A stretch of 64,000 bases of DNA, taken from NCBI GenBank assembly GCA_036346225.1, contig JARFIW010000494.1, forward strand, positions 868,001-932,000, given 5' to 3'. Positions 1 to 13,700 of this stretch are shown here, piece after piece (the stretch's first letter is position 1; each line of letters begins with the position of its first letter). A program made the position numbers and the translations under genes. A model generated the notes under the pieces. That model saw only the letters and a list, made by a program, of their open reading frames with translations. It had not been told where the DNA came from and searched no databases. Source of the DNA: Platerodrilus igneus. Taxonomy: Eukaryota; Arthropoda; Insecta; Coleoptera; Lycidae.

Positions 1-749
1 TTCAGAACCATTGTTCGCGCCAATTGTAATTTAATTTATTATTAAATAAATGATGGTAAATCCAGTCTATATTGTACAACATAGAACTGGTTCTTATCTA
101 CAAAATTCATTCATTTTCAAAATTATAGTTAGTTGAACCTTACTAATTGTACCGACGTGTTTAAATTTTGGTATGTGTTGAGATGTGTCAATCACATGTT
201 TAATTATATAGCAAAGACTCACCAGTGGTTATAACTAGTGACCGTACGTAATAGTATAATATTCCAATTACCAAATATCACTCCTGTTTCCCTTTGTTCC
301 ATATTATTGCGTGTTGAATGAAGTGATAATCTACAGCGATTGGTAAGTCTCTGTTACGCATTATATCATATTAATTGTTGTTGTTACGCATATGGTCCTG
401 CTATCGAAGGTATTTATAGTTTGAATATTGCATTCACGCATTTAATGTAGCACATTTGCTAAATACATAAACATCTGGTCCATACGACCCGGGTTTGTTA
501 TCGCGACTTATGGAAAGTGGTTGACATATCTAAGCACGTTGATAAGTTTGTTTACAGTAGGTTCACAATTTTATAAATTTTCAACACAAGTTTATTTTGC
601 ATGTTGTATACAAAATCTCATACAAAAGATTGTTTACAATTTGTGAGTTAAATTTTGCAATAATTTGTTAACGCATCTATATAATTTTAAACGCATTATT
701 CCTAGTTCAAAATTTATATTAAAGTATTTAGTTTATACGTCATTTCGCA
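1..749. other. No gene seen; probably 5' LTR or leader of the BEL/Pao element
   Basis: AT-rich non-coding sequence directly upstream of the gag start. A 5' LTR and leader are expected here, but I cannot define LTR ends, a primer-binding site or a target duplication, because the 3' LTR is missing and the left edge cuts the region. Confidence 0.35.
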
Positions 750-2111
750 ATGCCGTCTAAGGAAGAAACTCTGAAAATATTGATAGCAAAAAAGGAAACC
801 TTATTTAGGCGCATACAAAGGTTATACGATTGTAGTAAAGATCTTCAAAACAGAACCGCCATCAAAGAGTTTCGCGCACGGTTTGAAACCTTTCAAGAAA
901 CGAAAACCGAGTTTTATAGTATAATCGATAGATTTAACGCAATTTCGATAGAAATCGATAAAACAATCACGCCAGATTTTAATGTTCTGGACTCATTTGA
1001 TGAACTGTGCGGATACTGCATGCTAGCCGCCAAGCAGCTTCCTCAAGAAAAGCAAACCACTTTGGTTACCGAACCGGTTAAAAGCACCGTAGTAAGATTG
1101 CCGAAGTTGGAGTTACCATTTTTTGGAGGTCAAATAGCGGAATGGCCAATATTCTGTCAAACATTCAAAAGTTTAATTCATGGAAACGCGGATTTAGATC
1201 CAATTAGTAAATTACATTATTTGTTAGGTCGGTTGTCTGGAAAAGCTTTAACAATTTGTTCTACCGTGCCACCTGTTGCGGAAAATTATGAACTAATTTG
1301 GAAAACTCTTATTGAAAAATACGAGGATAAACGTTTAATCGCAAACCATTATATACAAACAATGCTAGAATTTAAACAAGCCCGTTCCGAATCAGGTGAT
1401 CACTTAAACGCATTCTTAGAGAAGTTTGATACAGCGGTAAGCGCATTGAAAAGTTTGAACTTGCCAGATCTAGCGGATTTTATGTTGTCTTATTTAGCAC
1501 TTTCTAAATTAGATAACGAAACAATTAAATCATTTGAAATAAATCGTAGAGATTCAACCGCACCTACATATACAGAAGTGCTCACTTTTGTTAAAGAGCA
1601 AAGCAAAATTTTGTGTCGTGCAGATACACGTGTTAATAAAAATAAACAACCTGATATGCAATTTAGGAAAGTTTCGCAGTCTTTCGGGACTAATAGTACT
1701 ATTATTTCATGTATTGTTTGTCAAAAGAATTCCCATCCTATTTACAAGTGCGATATCTTCCTAGAGATGTCGCCAAATGACAGATATAAATTTGCAAGGG
1801 AAAAAGGGTTATGCGTCAATTGCTTAAGTTCTGTTCATCGCATTAAATCTTGTAATTCGCAAAAGTGCTGTGGTGTTTGTTATAAGCGTCACAACACTTT
1901 GTTACATTGGCCTAAGTTAACGCCAGTATGTATTAAAAATCCAGAAACAAGTACTTCAAGTCTATCGCCGACCGTTATTAGTGTTCCAGAACCGAACACT
2001 AATACATTTTGTTCAATTTCGCAATCAGAACAACACTCTAAATCTATCACAAATAAAGTGGCAGTACTTCCTACCGCATTGATTAAGGTGGACACACCTA
2101 AAGGGACGTAG
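750..2111 (+). mobile_element. BEL/Pao retrotransposon gag, 453 codons
   Basis: Gag of a BEL/Pao LTR retrotransposon. The DUF1759-like core starts near residue 113 with LPKLELPFFGGQIAEWPIFC, followed by LLGRLSGKAL. A cysteine/histidine-rich C-terminal part (AREKGLCVNCLSSVHRIKSC, CCGVCYKRHNTLLH) is the usual zinc-knuckle region. BEL/Pao elements normally encode gag and pol as one ORF. Here gag ends at a TAG and the protease continues in another frame a few codons later, so a small indel is likely. It lies antisense to the dynein gene, in its last intron. Confidence 0.88.
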
Positions 2112-3470
2112 AAATAAGGGTACTAGTGGATTCGGCTAGTATGTCAAATTTTATAACTACAAAATGTTGTAAAAAATTGGGGTTGTCTATGTACAAGGTA
2201 TATTCTTCGGTAACCGGTATTGGTGCCGGGGTGCATCCAATCAAATCGCAAGTTAAACTCACAATTAGTTCAAAAATTAATGCAAATTTTACTCTAACAT
2301 TTAATGCATACGTAATTGATAAAATTACTGATCAGTTACCTGCAACATTATTAGACGCAAACTCGCTTAATTATTTATACCAATTACCTCTCGCGGACCC
2401 AGCTTTTTGTACACCCTCTGAAATAGAAGGAATATTGGGTGCCGAGATTTTTGCAATGGTTATTGGTACCGCGAAAATAGTGAATTCGGAAAATAACTTA
2501 ACCGCGATTCAAAGTTCTTTAGGATACTTAGTAGTTGGAGCCGCACCTGTAGCAATGTCCTCGATTTCTTCACAAACCTTTTGTGCGTTTGCGTCTGAAT
2601 CAATAGATACAACTGTTAAAAGGTTTTTTGAATTAGAAGTAGTTCCGCACGCTAATGTAATTAGTAGTGAGGACGCGGAATGTGAGAAACATTTTGCATC
2701 AACCGTTCAACGTGACGGATCAGGGCGCTATACAGTAGGTTTGCCTTTTAAACAGGATCCTATATTATTAGGACGTTCTTACGAAACCGCAGTCAATAGA
2801 TTTCTGGCACTAGAACGCAAATTTAATAAATTTTCTGAATTTAAGAGTGCTTATACGCAAGTAATGCCAGAGCATATTAAAAACAATTATATGGCATTAT
2901 TTGTAAATCCTCACCTACCCAATCCCTGTTATTTCATTCCGCATCACGGTGTTCTCAAACCGCAAAGCAAAAGTACTCCTTTGCGAGTAGTTTGGGATTG
3001 TAGTTCAAAGACTACTAGTGGGAAATCATTAAATGATTTATTGCACACAGGTCCAAAATTGCAGACTGATTTATTATTCCTATTGTTGAATTTCCGCATC
3101 TTTGAAATTGCAATGACAGCCGATTTAAAGAAGATGTTTTGCAAGTTCTAGTAAAACCGGAGCACAGAAAATATCAGTTGCTATTGTGGAGGTTTTCCCC
3201 AAAAGAACCTATTGCTATTTATCAATTTAAGATTAATTTTTGGCAGTCCTCCCCATATTTGGCAATACGCACCGTACAACAACTCGCGTTAGATGAACGT
3301 GAATCATTTCCGTTGGCCTCTAACGCAATTTTAAAATTCATTTACATGGACGATTTTGTCCACAGTGTTGCCTCGTTATCAGAAGGTAAGCAATTATATA
3401 CCGAATTATTACAGTTGTTTAGGGCCGGGGGGTTTGAAATTGCAAATTTGATTAATTTCGTATTAAAATG
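2111..3470 (+). mobile_element. BEL/Pao pol remnant: protease and part of reverse transcriptase, frameshifted and truncated
   Basis: The aspartic protease region begins near VLVDSASMSNFITT, where the active-site triplet reads Asp-Ser-Ala instead of the usual Asp-Ser/Thr-Gly. RT follows with RVVWDCSSKTTSGKSLNDLL and MTADLKKMF. A frame change near 3140 leads to KPEHRKYQLLLWRF and the catalytic YMDD near 3348. Homology stops near 3470, so the thumb, RNase H, integrase and 3' LTR are missing. Two frame breaks and the 3' truncation mark it as dead. Confidence 0.85.
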
Positions 3471-3905
3471 AATGGTGATTATTTGCTAGAAAATACTTAA
3501 ATTTAAATTACAATACATGAAAGTTTACGTTATAAAATTCACCAAATGTAATCACGGATACAAATTGTAGCCAAGCTAGTTATAATCACATGAATGACTG
3601 TAATCAGATGCTTGGGGTAGAATTGAGATGAAGGACCTTGATATATGTGGTCCTAATACTAGCTCGGTGTAGCACAGAATAGATAACGCAAATACGATTT
3701 ATATTAGTTCGCCTTGCTTGAGTGACAGTTGAGACAAATCTCTTGTTACACTGATAACACCACATGTTCCTAGCACTTGCATGGAATTGTCTATACATTC
3801 GGCACTATACTGGACTACGCACGGGAAATTATAAATATAAACAAATACAAAACACGAGATGATTCAACCGTGCTGCATTTAACAAGATAAAGCAACTACT
3901 ATATT
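3471..3905. other. No recognisable feature
   Basis: AT-rich intronic sequence between the BEL/Pao remnant and an RTE tail. Short open frames on both strands show no motif I recognise. Confidence 0.5.
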
Positions 3906-4210
3906 TAAAGACAACAAACAGAAACGAGGAAAACATTGCTGAAAACAGTGTGAGCACAGCATTGTACAGCTGTGAAATGTGGGAGAAGCGAAAGGTAACC
4001 TTTGAAATGTGGTGCTACAGACGTATGAAGAAGATATCATGGACAAACAAAAAGGTTCTTAAAATGATAAGGGAAGAAAGAGATATATGGAAAAGAGTAA
4101 AAAATAGGAGAGACAAGATGATAGGACACATACTAAGGTATGAGGTAATAGTGTGTAATATGTTAGAAGCAGAGAAATGAAAAAAGAGAGATAGATGTAG
4201 ACCTAGATTA
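3906..4210 (+). mobile_element. RTE-clade non-LTR retrotransposon, 3' tail fragment
   Basis: Matches the end of the RTE-type polyprotein seen also at 9.7, 32.4 and 57.6 kb: a segment with TFEMWCYRRMKKISW, then RRDKMIGHILR. Only the region after the RT domain is present, and it breaks off before the usual ATGATG 3' terminus. Confidence 0.75.
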
Positions 4211-4419
4211 GACATACAATGTTTATATGTCATATGTTTATGTGTTTATGTGTTATAAACTTAGTGGGTTTTATTTCAATTATTTGTTAGTTATTATGCT
4301 TAAGTTAAACTTTCTGCATATTATACTTGTCATTAAACTTTACCTAGTTAGTAAATACACCCGAGTTATCATCATTCTGTGTCTTTTTATCCAACTTATC
4401 ACAACAACAACAACAATAA

Positions 4420-4505
4420 GCCATTAGCTGTCGCGGGCCGGATTGATTACACTGGTGGGCCGATTTGGTCCACAGGCCGTAGTTTGGAGACCCCAGGCCT
4501 ATAAC
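4420..4505. mobile_element. hAT-like transposon terminus (fragment)
   Basis: A GC-rich patch in AT-rich surroundings. On the minus strand it reads CTGGGGTCTCCAAACTACGG, then CCTGTGGACC and CGGCCCGCGAC, resembling the terminal sequence common to many animal hAT elements (CAGGGGTCTCAAACT...CGGCCCGC). It is preceded by a short CAA repeat (4400-4416). No transposase or partner terminus is seen. Confidence 0.45.
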
Positions 4506-4618
4506 ATAGCGTTGAACACATCATTATACCACATTCAGGAAATATTTAAAAAATAAAGAAATACTAGTTGCAGCTATAGCATAACCGTTTTGGTAAATTT
4601 ATTATTATAAAGGCTTAC

Positions 4619-4740
4619 CTGTGGTGGTTGCTTTATTTCTTCGCGTGAATTTTTTAGAACATCATTATGTAAGACTACCTGGTCTAGAGCCCATCCTTTG
4701 TGTGCTCTTGTAACCTCTTGTCTCATTGCAGTTAGAAAAC
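4619..4740 (-). CDS. DNAH5/8: Dynein exon: C-terminal domain, last exon inside the window
   Basis: Encodes [20 protein letters not shown] and ends KQPPQ at a GTAAGC donor. About 100 further residues are expected after it. No matching exon is visible on the minus strand from 4618 to 1, so the final exon or exons lie to the left and the BEL/Pao element below sits in an intron. Confidence 0.92.
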
Positions 4741-7700
4741 CTGTAACATGTAATGTAAGGACTGTTATACATTAATGATTTACCTTGAGGATTAAAAAAT
4801 CCAGTCATCCAAAATGTTACTGGTTTTCCATGAAAACACCATGTTCTAAACTGCATATTTCTTTCTAGTAGTTCCGTAAACCAAAAACCCAAAGTGCTGG
4901 ACAACCATGAACCTCGGCGCCAAACTTCTGGTATTCTTGCATCATATATATTATCCAATGCATCACGAAGGGCCTAATTTTTATTTTTTATTTACTTGTT
5001 AAAGTTAAAAACCAATGATTACCTCGTTCATAATGATTGTACCTTCAATTGCTAATAATAGATCTCTAAGTGTAAAACGCACAAGTGTTATAACGTTTTG
5101 CATTCTATCAATTTCTTGCCTTAGGAATATATTTAATGGATTCAGTATGCCCATAATCTTTAATCTGTAATAAATACTTGTCTATATCAAAACAATAGAC
5201 AGCATTTTACATACCGTTCTTTCACTTCATAGCGATCATAATTTACTGGAACTTTTGATAACATATCAGATGCTTGCCTTGCAACAACCGTTTCTCTTGT
5301 TTCGCCACCACCTCCTCCGCTTTCTTTTGGTTGAATGGACAATATAGTGTACAGCATAGTATTAGTTGTGTTAGTTTGATACCTACAGTGAATCAGATTC
5401 GTAAGTTTTGGGCGTTATGAGAAATAAAAATTCGATTATAAAGTTTGAAAAAGTAATTTAAAACAGACAACTTAATATTGAAACATTCTGTATAATTTTA
5501 ATTTCATGTATAATAGTGTTCAAGAGCGTTGCATTTTAATAAAATTGGTGGTTCTATTCAAATCATAATCTAAAATCCACAAAAATAAACATTTTGTTTC
5601 TGTTAGATACAAATTAGGAGGGATCGTTCGGATCATAAATTATTTTAATCCACCAAATGTAAATAAAACATTTTTAACTGTAAACTTTCATAGTGGAAGC
5701 ATGTCCTTTTTTAAGAAAGCTTTAAAATCAAGTAAAAACCAGTACATTTTTTAATATATGCGTTACACCCAAACATCGAAAATACTCACTGCGCAAAAAA
5801 GACCACATGCTGTGGTCCGTGCCAAAACAATCAAATGCTGAAATGTGACAATTTTTCGCATTGTGGCCATTATTCTTAACCACAACGCCTTGTGAACAGT
5901 CCTCTTACAACCACGGCATGTTGTGGGTAATTCTAAACACTCATAAACCTGTCTTTCTTATCTGGATTAGTCAGTGTGTTTACTACTGTATATGTCCAAG
6001 AGCAAGATCATGTGAAATAATGAGTGTAAATGTAATTGTTGTTGACAGAAAGCAAAATGCGACAGATGTTCAATGAAAATTTTTTAAATATTGTTGATAA
6101 TAGTAACGACCGAAGTGAGTATTTTACGAATGAACGCTATAATGAGATCGTAAAAAGGTAAAAGAAACAAAACTTCTGAAAGACAACAGACTGCCTTTGT
6201 CATCCAAACAATATAGAAGGCTGAAGAGGTATGATTTCGTATCAATTCAGGTACTTAAAAAATTAGTTGAAAAACTCCCCAAATAACACCAGGTGAAAGA
6301 TTTGATATTACTGCAAAACGGAGGATCTTTGTTGAAGCTGTCCACATGCCAACTGGACACAAAAGAATACGAAGTACATACTGTGTTCGAAAATTTAGAG
6401 GGATGTTTCTTCCTGGAAAAATAAGAATAGTAGGTCATGTAATAAAAAAATTCTTTATTTCGGCATGTGATGTAAAATTGGGGTCTGGTACGATTTGGCA
6501 CGACCCGTTTGGTGCGACCGTCTTCACACGACCATTTTGTTGATGGCTGCTTTGGCACGGGTCATTTTGTCGCTCGTCAAAATCTAGTGCAGATGTACAG
6601 AGTTATAATCTTGCATGTTTAGTTCACATATGAATTCACTGTGAATGTTTATAGTAAAACAGTGTACTCTTTCAAATGTTCTTCATAGTCGGCCGATGTA
6701 AGTCCGAAAGGCCTACATTTTAAAAATATTTTGATACGTACAAGATGTCCAAAGAGTTACATGTAAAAGATATTTTGTCTAATGGAAAACCTGTTTTTGT
6801 CACAGTTTTGAATTGTACGTGAAAAATAAACTAGACTTCCATATTGACTCCCTATACTTAAATACAGAGCGTTTTGATTTATTTTACCTTTTCTAATATT
6901 CTAAGGGTTTCATAAAAACTAAATAACTCTAAAATAAATTCACTTAGACAAAATTGTTTCAAACCCTTAATATTAGATTATCCCATTCACTGATCAAGTA
7001 ACTTGCTAAATGTAAATTCATCACAGGATGTTCAGAAAAGTTAGTTTGAGTTTTAATACATTCAAAGTATAATATTGTTATTATTTTAAATGGAACACCC
7101 TATATCTTATAGTAATTTTAATCACCTTTCAAACGGTATCATGGTTGCCTATACGTATCTCTTCGCACTTTGCAATAATTTGCATATTTTTGAAATTTAA
7201 TTTTAGACTATTTGACTGTGTACACAAAGTTTCTATTAATGAAATTCAAATGAGTATTTTCATGTAATAAATATTTAAATGTTTAATAAATTTATCGGGT
7301 TTCAGTGTTTGGTCGTTCAGCACAGAATACATCACGTAACATATGCATACCAAATATGAACTTTTAGAATTAATTAATTAATTAGAGATAAAGTGTGAAA
7401 TTTCTGTGGAATATTGCATCACCCAGATGTTTCATGCTTTGAGAACATAATCGAAGAATTCATTTTTTAATTCATTTTACGACATGCAACATATACGTTT
7501 ACATTGATTTGTAATCTATTCTGTGCGTTCCACAAGTAACATAGAAGTTACGAAGCATAAGTATTTGATAAAGTGTAACGAAGATGTATCACATTAATAC
7601 AGATAATCTTAGTACAAGATCAACTGCTAATTTTAATCGATTAAAAATAAATACACCTTGAAAAACTGATAATTCAACGTCATGATTGATTACAAATGGA

Positions 7701-10700
7701 AATTTGAAGTGGAACCAGGAAGTGTTCAATGCCATTAATTACAATGGAAATTAAATTTTTATAAGTGCTATTTGATATCAACTGTAGGTATAATTTTGTT
7801 TTTTGTAACCTAATAGGATGTTTAAGTATCATATAAATTAAGTTAGAATAAGATTTTATTTTTATAAAAATTATTTGTCAATGGATAATCTATTCCAGCA
7901 ATTTTGAGGTCGGAGCTCGAAGCATTTTAACCTTTTACATAATTTTCTGCCTATGATTGTTGGCCAACTACACTGACGAACAGGGTAATACAAGGATAGG
8001 TAAATTATCCCAAGAATTTTAAAGAGAATGTCTGTGACTCACATGAGATGTTTGGGTTCTGTACTTGTTAACAAGGATTATGTGAAGATTATTGTAATAC
8101 GTAAGTAGTCATTAGGAAAATTTTTTGGCTAAGCTTAAGCTGTAAATTGTTCTTATAAGCGTTATTTATATCTGTGTACGTAAGAGATTCTTTAGATAAT
8201 GTGTATAAAAGAAAAATATTTTTGAACACAGAAGATTGTTTATAGATGTTTCTTGAAATTTCTGTGCTTCTCTTAGATGAAATCCACTACACATTTACCG
8301 TTGAGCTAGCCAGGCAAGGAAAAGGGCATGCTAAGATAGAAATTTCATATTTTCTATTGCATCCTCATTACTACAGTTTAGGCAGCCAAGCCACATGCAT
8401 TATTTGCAGTTTCCCAACTTAGAGGCTCGATTAAATCGTCTGAAAATTAAAGTTTCTTGTCTTGTAAGATTTTGTAGAAGTTGTCTCTTTGTAATATATG
8501 ATTGGTTTCCAGTATGACTGAAAGAATGAAAGAAATTTGTGTGGGTTTGAGAGCTGAGGGTGGAAGTTGGTTCTCAGGAAAGTGTATATGTGGAAGATCC
8601 AAAAAGGGAGGATCTTTAGGTAAAGAAAGAACAGAGTGTGGGAGAGACCCAGGAATCTAAAATGATGGGTCTACTATTAAATTTAAATAAAAACATGCGG
8701 GAAATGAGTGAAAAGAATGAAAAAAATATGCAAAAAATTAGTGAAAAAATGAGAGAAGTATGAAAGAAATGGGTGAAAAATGTATCAAAGAAATGAATGA
8801 AAATCATAAACAAAATGAAATGAGTATGAAGGAAATGGGTGACAAATTTTTTTTAAATACTCGCCAGTTATAAGAGGAATTTGGAGAGAATATAGCATAA
8901 TTGGGGGAAATTTTAAGATTAGAAAGTGACAAGAATGAAAAGAAATTTAAAGAGACGAGTAAAAACTAAGTTTGGGTTTAAAAGAAACTAATGAGACCAT
9001 AGAGGAAATGAAATTTGAAATTAGAGGTAAGGTGATTCAAATTTTCGAAGACATAGATGATGTTAAAGAGGAAATTGTTCAAATAAAAGCAAATCAGGAC
9101 GCATGTGAGAAGGAAACCAATGGAAAATCAAGTCATTAGATCAAAAGGTAACAAAAATAGAAGGAGGCTGCCAAGCAGGTTTTAATACATTTGGAAATGA
9201 TTTGGGAAATCTTAAAACAAACTTGGGCAATAAGTTCGAAAATCTAAACAATAGGGGTAAAAATATTCATGTTGAAGAACCTATGCGATGGAGTCCAATT
9301 AGTGTTCCTTTGGAACAACATTTTAAATTTTATGGAAATAATAATCTTAACCGAAGTGGCAATGCATACTGTCAAATGCAGGAAGACATTTGTAATTACT
9401 ATGCTAGGACAAAAGATTGATATGCTTAGATTTGCAGACGATATAGCGGTATTAGCATCTAGCAAGGAACAGTTAGAAGCAACTCTTAATGAAATGAATG
9501 GTTCTAACAGATCGATACGGTATGAAAATTAACAAAGATAAAACTAAAATACTAGTATGCAAAGAGGGGAAATAAATAAAAAACTAGAATACAAATAGGA
9601 AACGAGGACTTACAAGAGGTTAATGATTTCTGCTATCTAGGAAGCCAAATAACACAAGATGGAAAAAGCATCAAAGATATTTTAAAAAAATGGCACAAGG
9701 TTGGGCTACATTTAACAAGAAAAAAAGCAAAATGTGGTGCTACAGGCGTATGATGAAGATATCATGGGCAGACAAAGTAAAGAATAGAGGTTCTAGAAAT
9801 GGTAGAGGTAGAAAGAAATAAGAGTGAGAGGATGATATGTTATATACTAAGGCATTAGGGAATAGTGCGAAATATATTAGAGGCAGAGATAGGAAAAAAG
9901 AAAGGTATAGGTAGACCAAGGTTAGACTATTGCACGCAGATAGTTAAAATATGTAGGCTGTGGAAATTGCAGGGAAATGTATAGGCTAACTCAGAATAGA
10001 AGTCAATGGAGGTACACCTCCAACCAGTTCCAAGACGGAAAACCTAATAACGAAAAAATAGTTTTACGTAAAACTGATGATTATTATATGCAATTACACA
10101 TGTTGGTTTTGCAATATTTTCAACTAATGTTGATGTGCAAAGATTTATTGGAAAACTATTAATTCGGCAAATGTTCAAGTTATAGGGATCTTGGTAGCCA
10201 CAGACTGCTTAACTCCTTCACATACCACTGAATATCGATGAAATAGGGTATATATTTAGAAAACAATAGAAGGGGAACCCAGCTGTGTCCAACAAGAAAG
10301 AGCAGTGACTATGTTTCAAGACAACAAACATAGAAACAAGAAAAATATTATTGCAGGCATATGTGTGAAGCACAGCACTGCGTGGCTATAAAATAGGGAC
10401 AGTAAAAGAAGCAGACAGGAAAAAGGTAAAAAGCCTTTTGAAATGTTGTGCCTCTGATGTATGATGATGATAGCATGAACAGACCAAGGTTGATAACAAA
10501 GAGGTACTAGAAATAGTTGGGGAAGAAAGATATGTGGAAAAAATATAGGAGTAATAGAAGGACGGGACATGTTCTAAGACATTTGGGGAATAGTGCGGGA
10601 TATATTACAGCAGAGATAGGAAAAAGGAGAAGTAGAGGTAGACCTATTATACACAGATAGTGTAAAATGCAGACTGTGAGAATGTCAGGGAAATGTGTAG

Positions 10701-13700
10701 GTTAGCTCAAAATAAGAAAAATAGAGGTATGCATCTAACCATTTTCTGGACTGAAGACCTAATGATGATAAATAAACTCAACCCTAAGATATTTTTAAAT
10801 AACGTAAAAACTTTAATACAGGTGAATTGGGATAGACAACCCAAGTTGAATATTATGAAGTCCATGTTAAAAGGTAGTGTAGAGATTTGGTTTGGACTAA
10901 TTGAAAGTGAGTTGGACTCTTTTAAAGATTTTGAGAATAAATTTTTAAAACATTTCTGGGGAGCAAATAGCAATTTAAGGTTGGAGATAATTTACTTATG
11001 GGCAAGTATAGTGGCGATTCTGGCATGACAAGTGAGTTGTATGTCACAAAGAAATTTAGCAATGGTAAACAATTTGATCCTTCTTTAGAGAACAAGCAAA
11101 GTATCAAATATTTAGCGGGACACTTTGAAACTGAGGTATGACAATGCATCGTCTTAAATATTGTGGCTAGAGATGTACTTTTGGAGTATCTTCAACGATA
11201 TGATGAGATGCGTCAACCAAGGAGGATAGAGACCAGACCAAGAAGCCAGCCCATCAATTCTTTTAGATACTCAAGAAATACTGGAGCGGAACGGTATCCG
11301 GGAAGAACATTTGAAAGGGGGAATATCCCGAGAAGTAATTGGAGTCGAGGAAATGCCATCAGGAGAGACAAGGGAAGAGAGAACAATGAATCCAGTACCA
11401 TAGAGAATAGAACCCTAACCCAAGGAAGGTAAAATGTTACAAATTTACAAAGAGATGGCACGAACAATAACAACGATAATAAGACATATGCAGATATAGT
11501 GTCAACCTGGAACATCAAGTAGGCAGGATTTTGAGAAACGGACAAATCAAACGACAAAACTATAAAAATTAATAAAGATGAACATGCGTGTAAATTTATA
11601 AAACTTGATTTGAAAATGATTTAAAAGTTAATGGGAAAAGAAATTAAATTACTTTTAGACACAGGAGTTAAAGTAACATTAGTAAGTGAAGGTTTTATGG
11701 AAGATAATTTAGAGGAGTTAATGCAAAAAGTTGTACCTATTAAAAGAAATAGTTTAGTATCGCTGAATAACAAGAATTTTGCAGTAATCAACAGTTTCAT
11801 AATTCTGAAAGTTAAGTTGGGAAGGATTGAGGTTTGACAAGAACTTTTAATAGTGGCCAGGGTTAAGAGTTGATGCCATTCTGGGAATTGATTTTATTAG
11901 AAGAATGATAATGGATCATCATCATCATTAGGTCTTCAGTCCCGGAACTGGTTCGACACATACCCTCATTGTTTCCTATTCTGCATTAACCTACACATTT
12001 CCTTGAAATTTACACGGTCTGCATCTTTCACTATCTGTGTGCAATAGTCTGATCTTGGTCTACCTCTACCTCCTTTTTCCTATCTCTGCTTGTAATGTAT
12101 CCTGCACTATTCACCAAAATGCCTTAGAATGTGATAATGGTTACAGAGAATAAAGTAATAATTGTGAGGGGTGAAAGGATTAAATGTAACAAAGAAATCC
12201 ATATTGACATAGAAGGATATTTGTTACAGGCGGAAAGGCTACTAAGTGTATCTTTTCCAGTCAAATTATAAAATGGGGGCGGCCTGTAAAACAAAATTTA
12301 AAGGGGGGTCACCGGCACTAGCTAGCGGAATGTCGTGGATCATATAGAGGGTTGAAATTTTGAATAAAGGGTTAAATTAATTTAGAATATACTACAAAAA
12401 TGTGGCACTTACCTTTCATAAAATATTGTGGCTTAATGACAATTGCCAAGGGCGCCAGACAAGTCGAGAATGTCCAAATGTTCGTACAAAACCTTGAGAG
12501 ACTTGTCATCCCAAGGAGGACAATTGTTTCTTTTAATCAATTCCTCACTTTTTTACTACTTATATAAAAAAATAAGAAAAACTATTGACTTAATCAACGG
12601 CAAACAAAACTATTTAATTCACAGAGCAATAAACGTGAACCTCTTACATGCATTGATTTTAGTTTATAAATTTAAGTGAATCGGTGACTATGGAATTTAT
12701 GAAAATTTTGAGTACATAAGTAGTTATCAAACACTTGTATATGAAAGAAACTTATATTATAAATCGTACACTAATTTAATCCTACGGTTTATGGCCAAAA
12801 CGTCCTAACAAATAAACTAACTAAAAATTGGTCATGCTACTTAACTATAAAGACTTACTTACTAATAATTGTCCATTGTTTGAGGGTTTGTTTTCCAACG
12901 TAGAGCAGTTATTAAATTTGGGGAAGAGAATCTCGCTTGTTGCTTCTGTTTGTAATGTTTAAGAAAATTGACTGGCACACGAACTCGGCAGAATTGTTGA
13001 CAATATCACTTACTTGTGCGTCACACGCCTACAAGTTTTTAATATTTATCTTGCATCACTATAAATCCGCGAACATATGGGTATAACCCTCGCGAAACTG
13101 GAAGAGTAACATTTCTTTCCAATTTTTTTACTAACGTGATACGAAGTGGAATATTCTAGCTGTCATGCCGGAAAAACGCTACCCGCAAACTACGTTTCTC
13201 TCTACTTCTTGACCACGGTCGGCCCCATTGGAAAAAACCCCGTCTTTGGCTAAGCCTTCAAATATATAGACTATTTCCCTACCGTAATAATTACGTACGT
13301 CATTTTCTGTTATCCAATGACTGAACAGAACCTCCCGCAAAACAAGATTTCAGAAACCAAATCCAACCCCTTTCTAGATGAAAATCACGGAAGCAATTAT
13401 TCTCTCACGGGTTTAAATTATCTTTTATTTTCTACGAATTACTTAAATATGGCAATGTGGAATCTACCTATGGCGGCCGTAGTCTGGCATTAACAAAGAC
13501 CGGCTAACCTACTTGAGCCGAAATAGATTTTAAATACAATGGATGTCTCCAGACTACTTAAAATTACTTGTAATATTTGAACAAATCAATTGGAAATAGT
13601 TTCCGCTATTTATAAAAAGGTTTCGTTTTTGTATAACCGCTGTAAATCAACGAAAGGTTAAGCTTTTCAAACTGAAATTGGTTTTCTTTATTTACGCTAA

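Noticed and set aside
1..4618. Last dynein exon hidden left of 4619
   Set aside because: No minus-strand sequence resembling the conserved C-terminal end is present; the space is taken by BEL/Pao, RTE and hAT-like sequence.
6346..6543. Small protein-coding gene in the 10.5-kb intron
   Set aside because: 65 codons, overlapped by an equally long frame on the opposite strand, with no motif or conserved neighbour.
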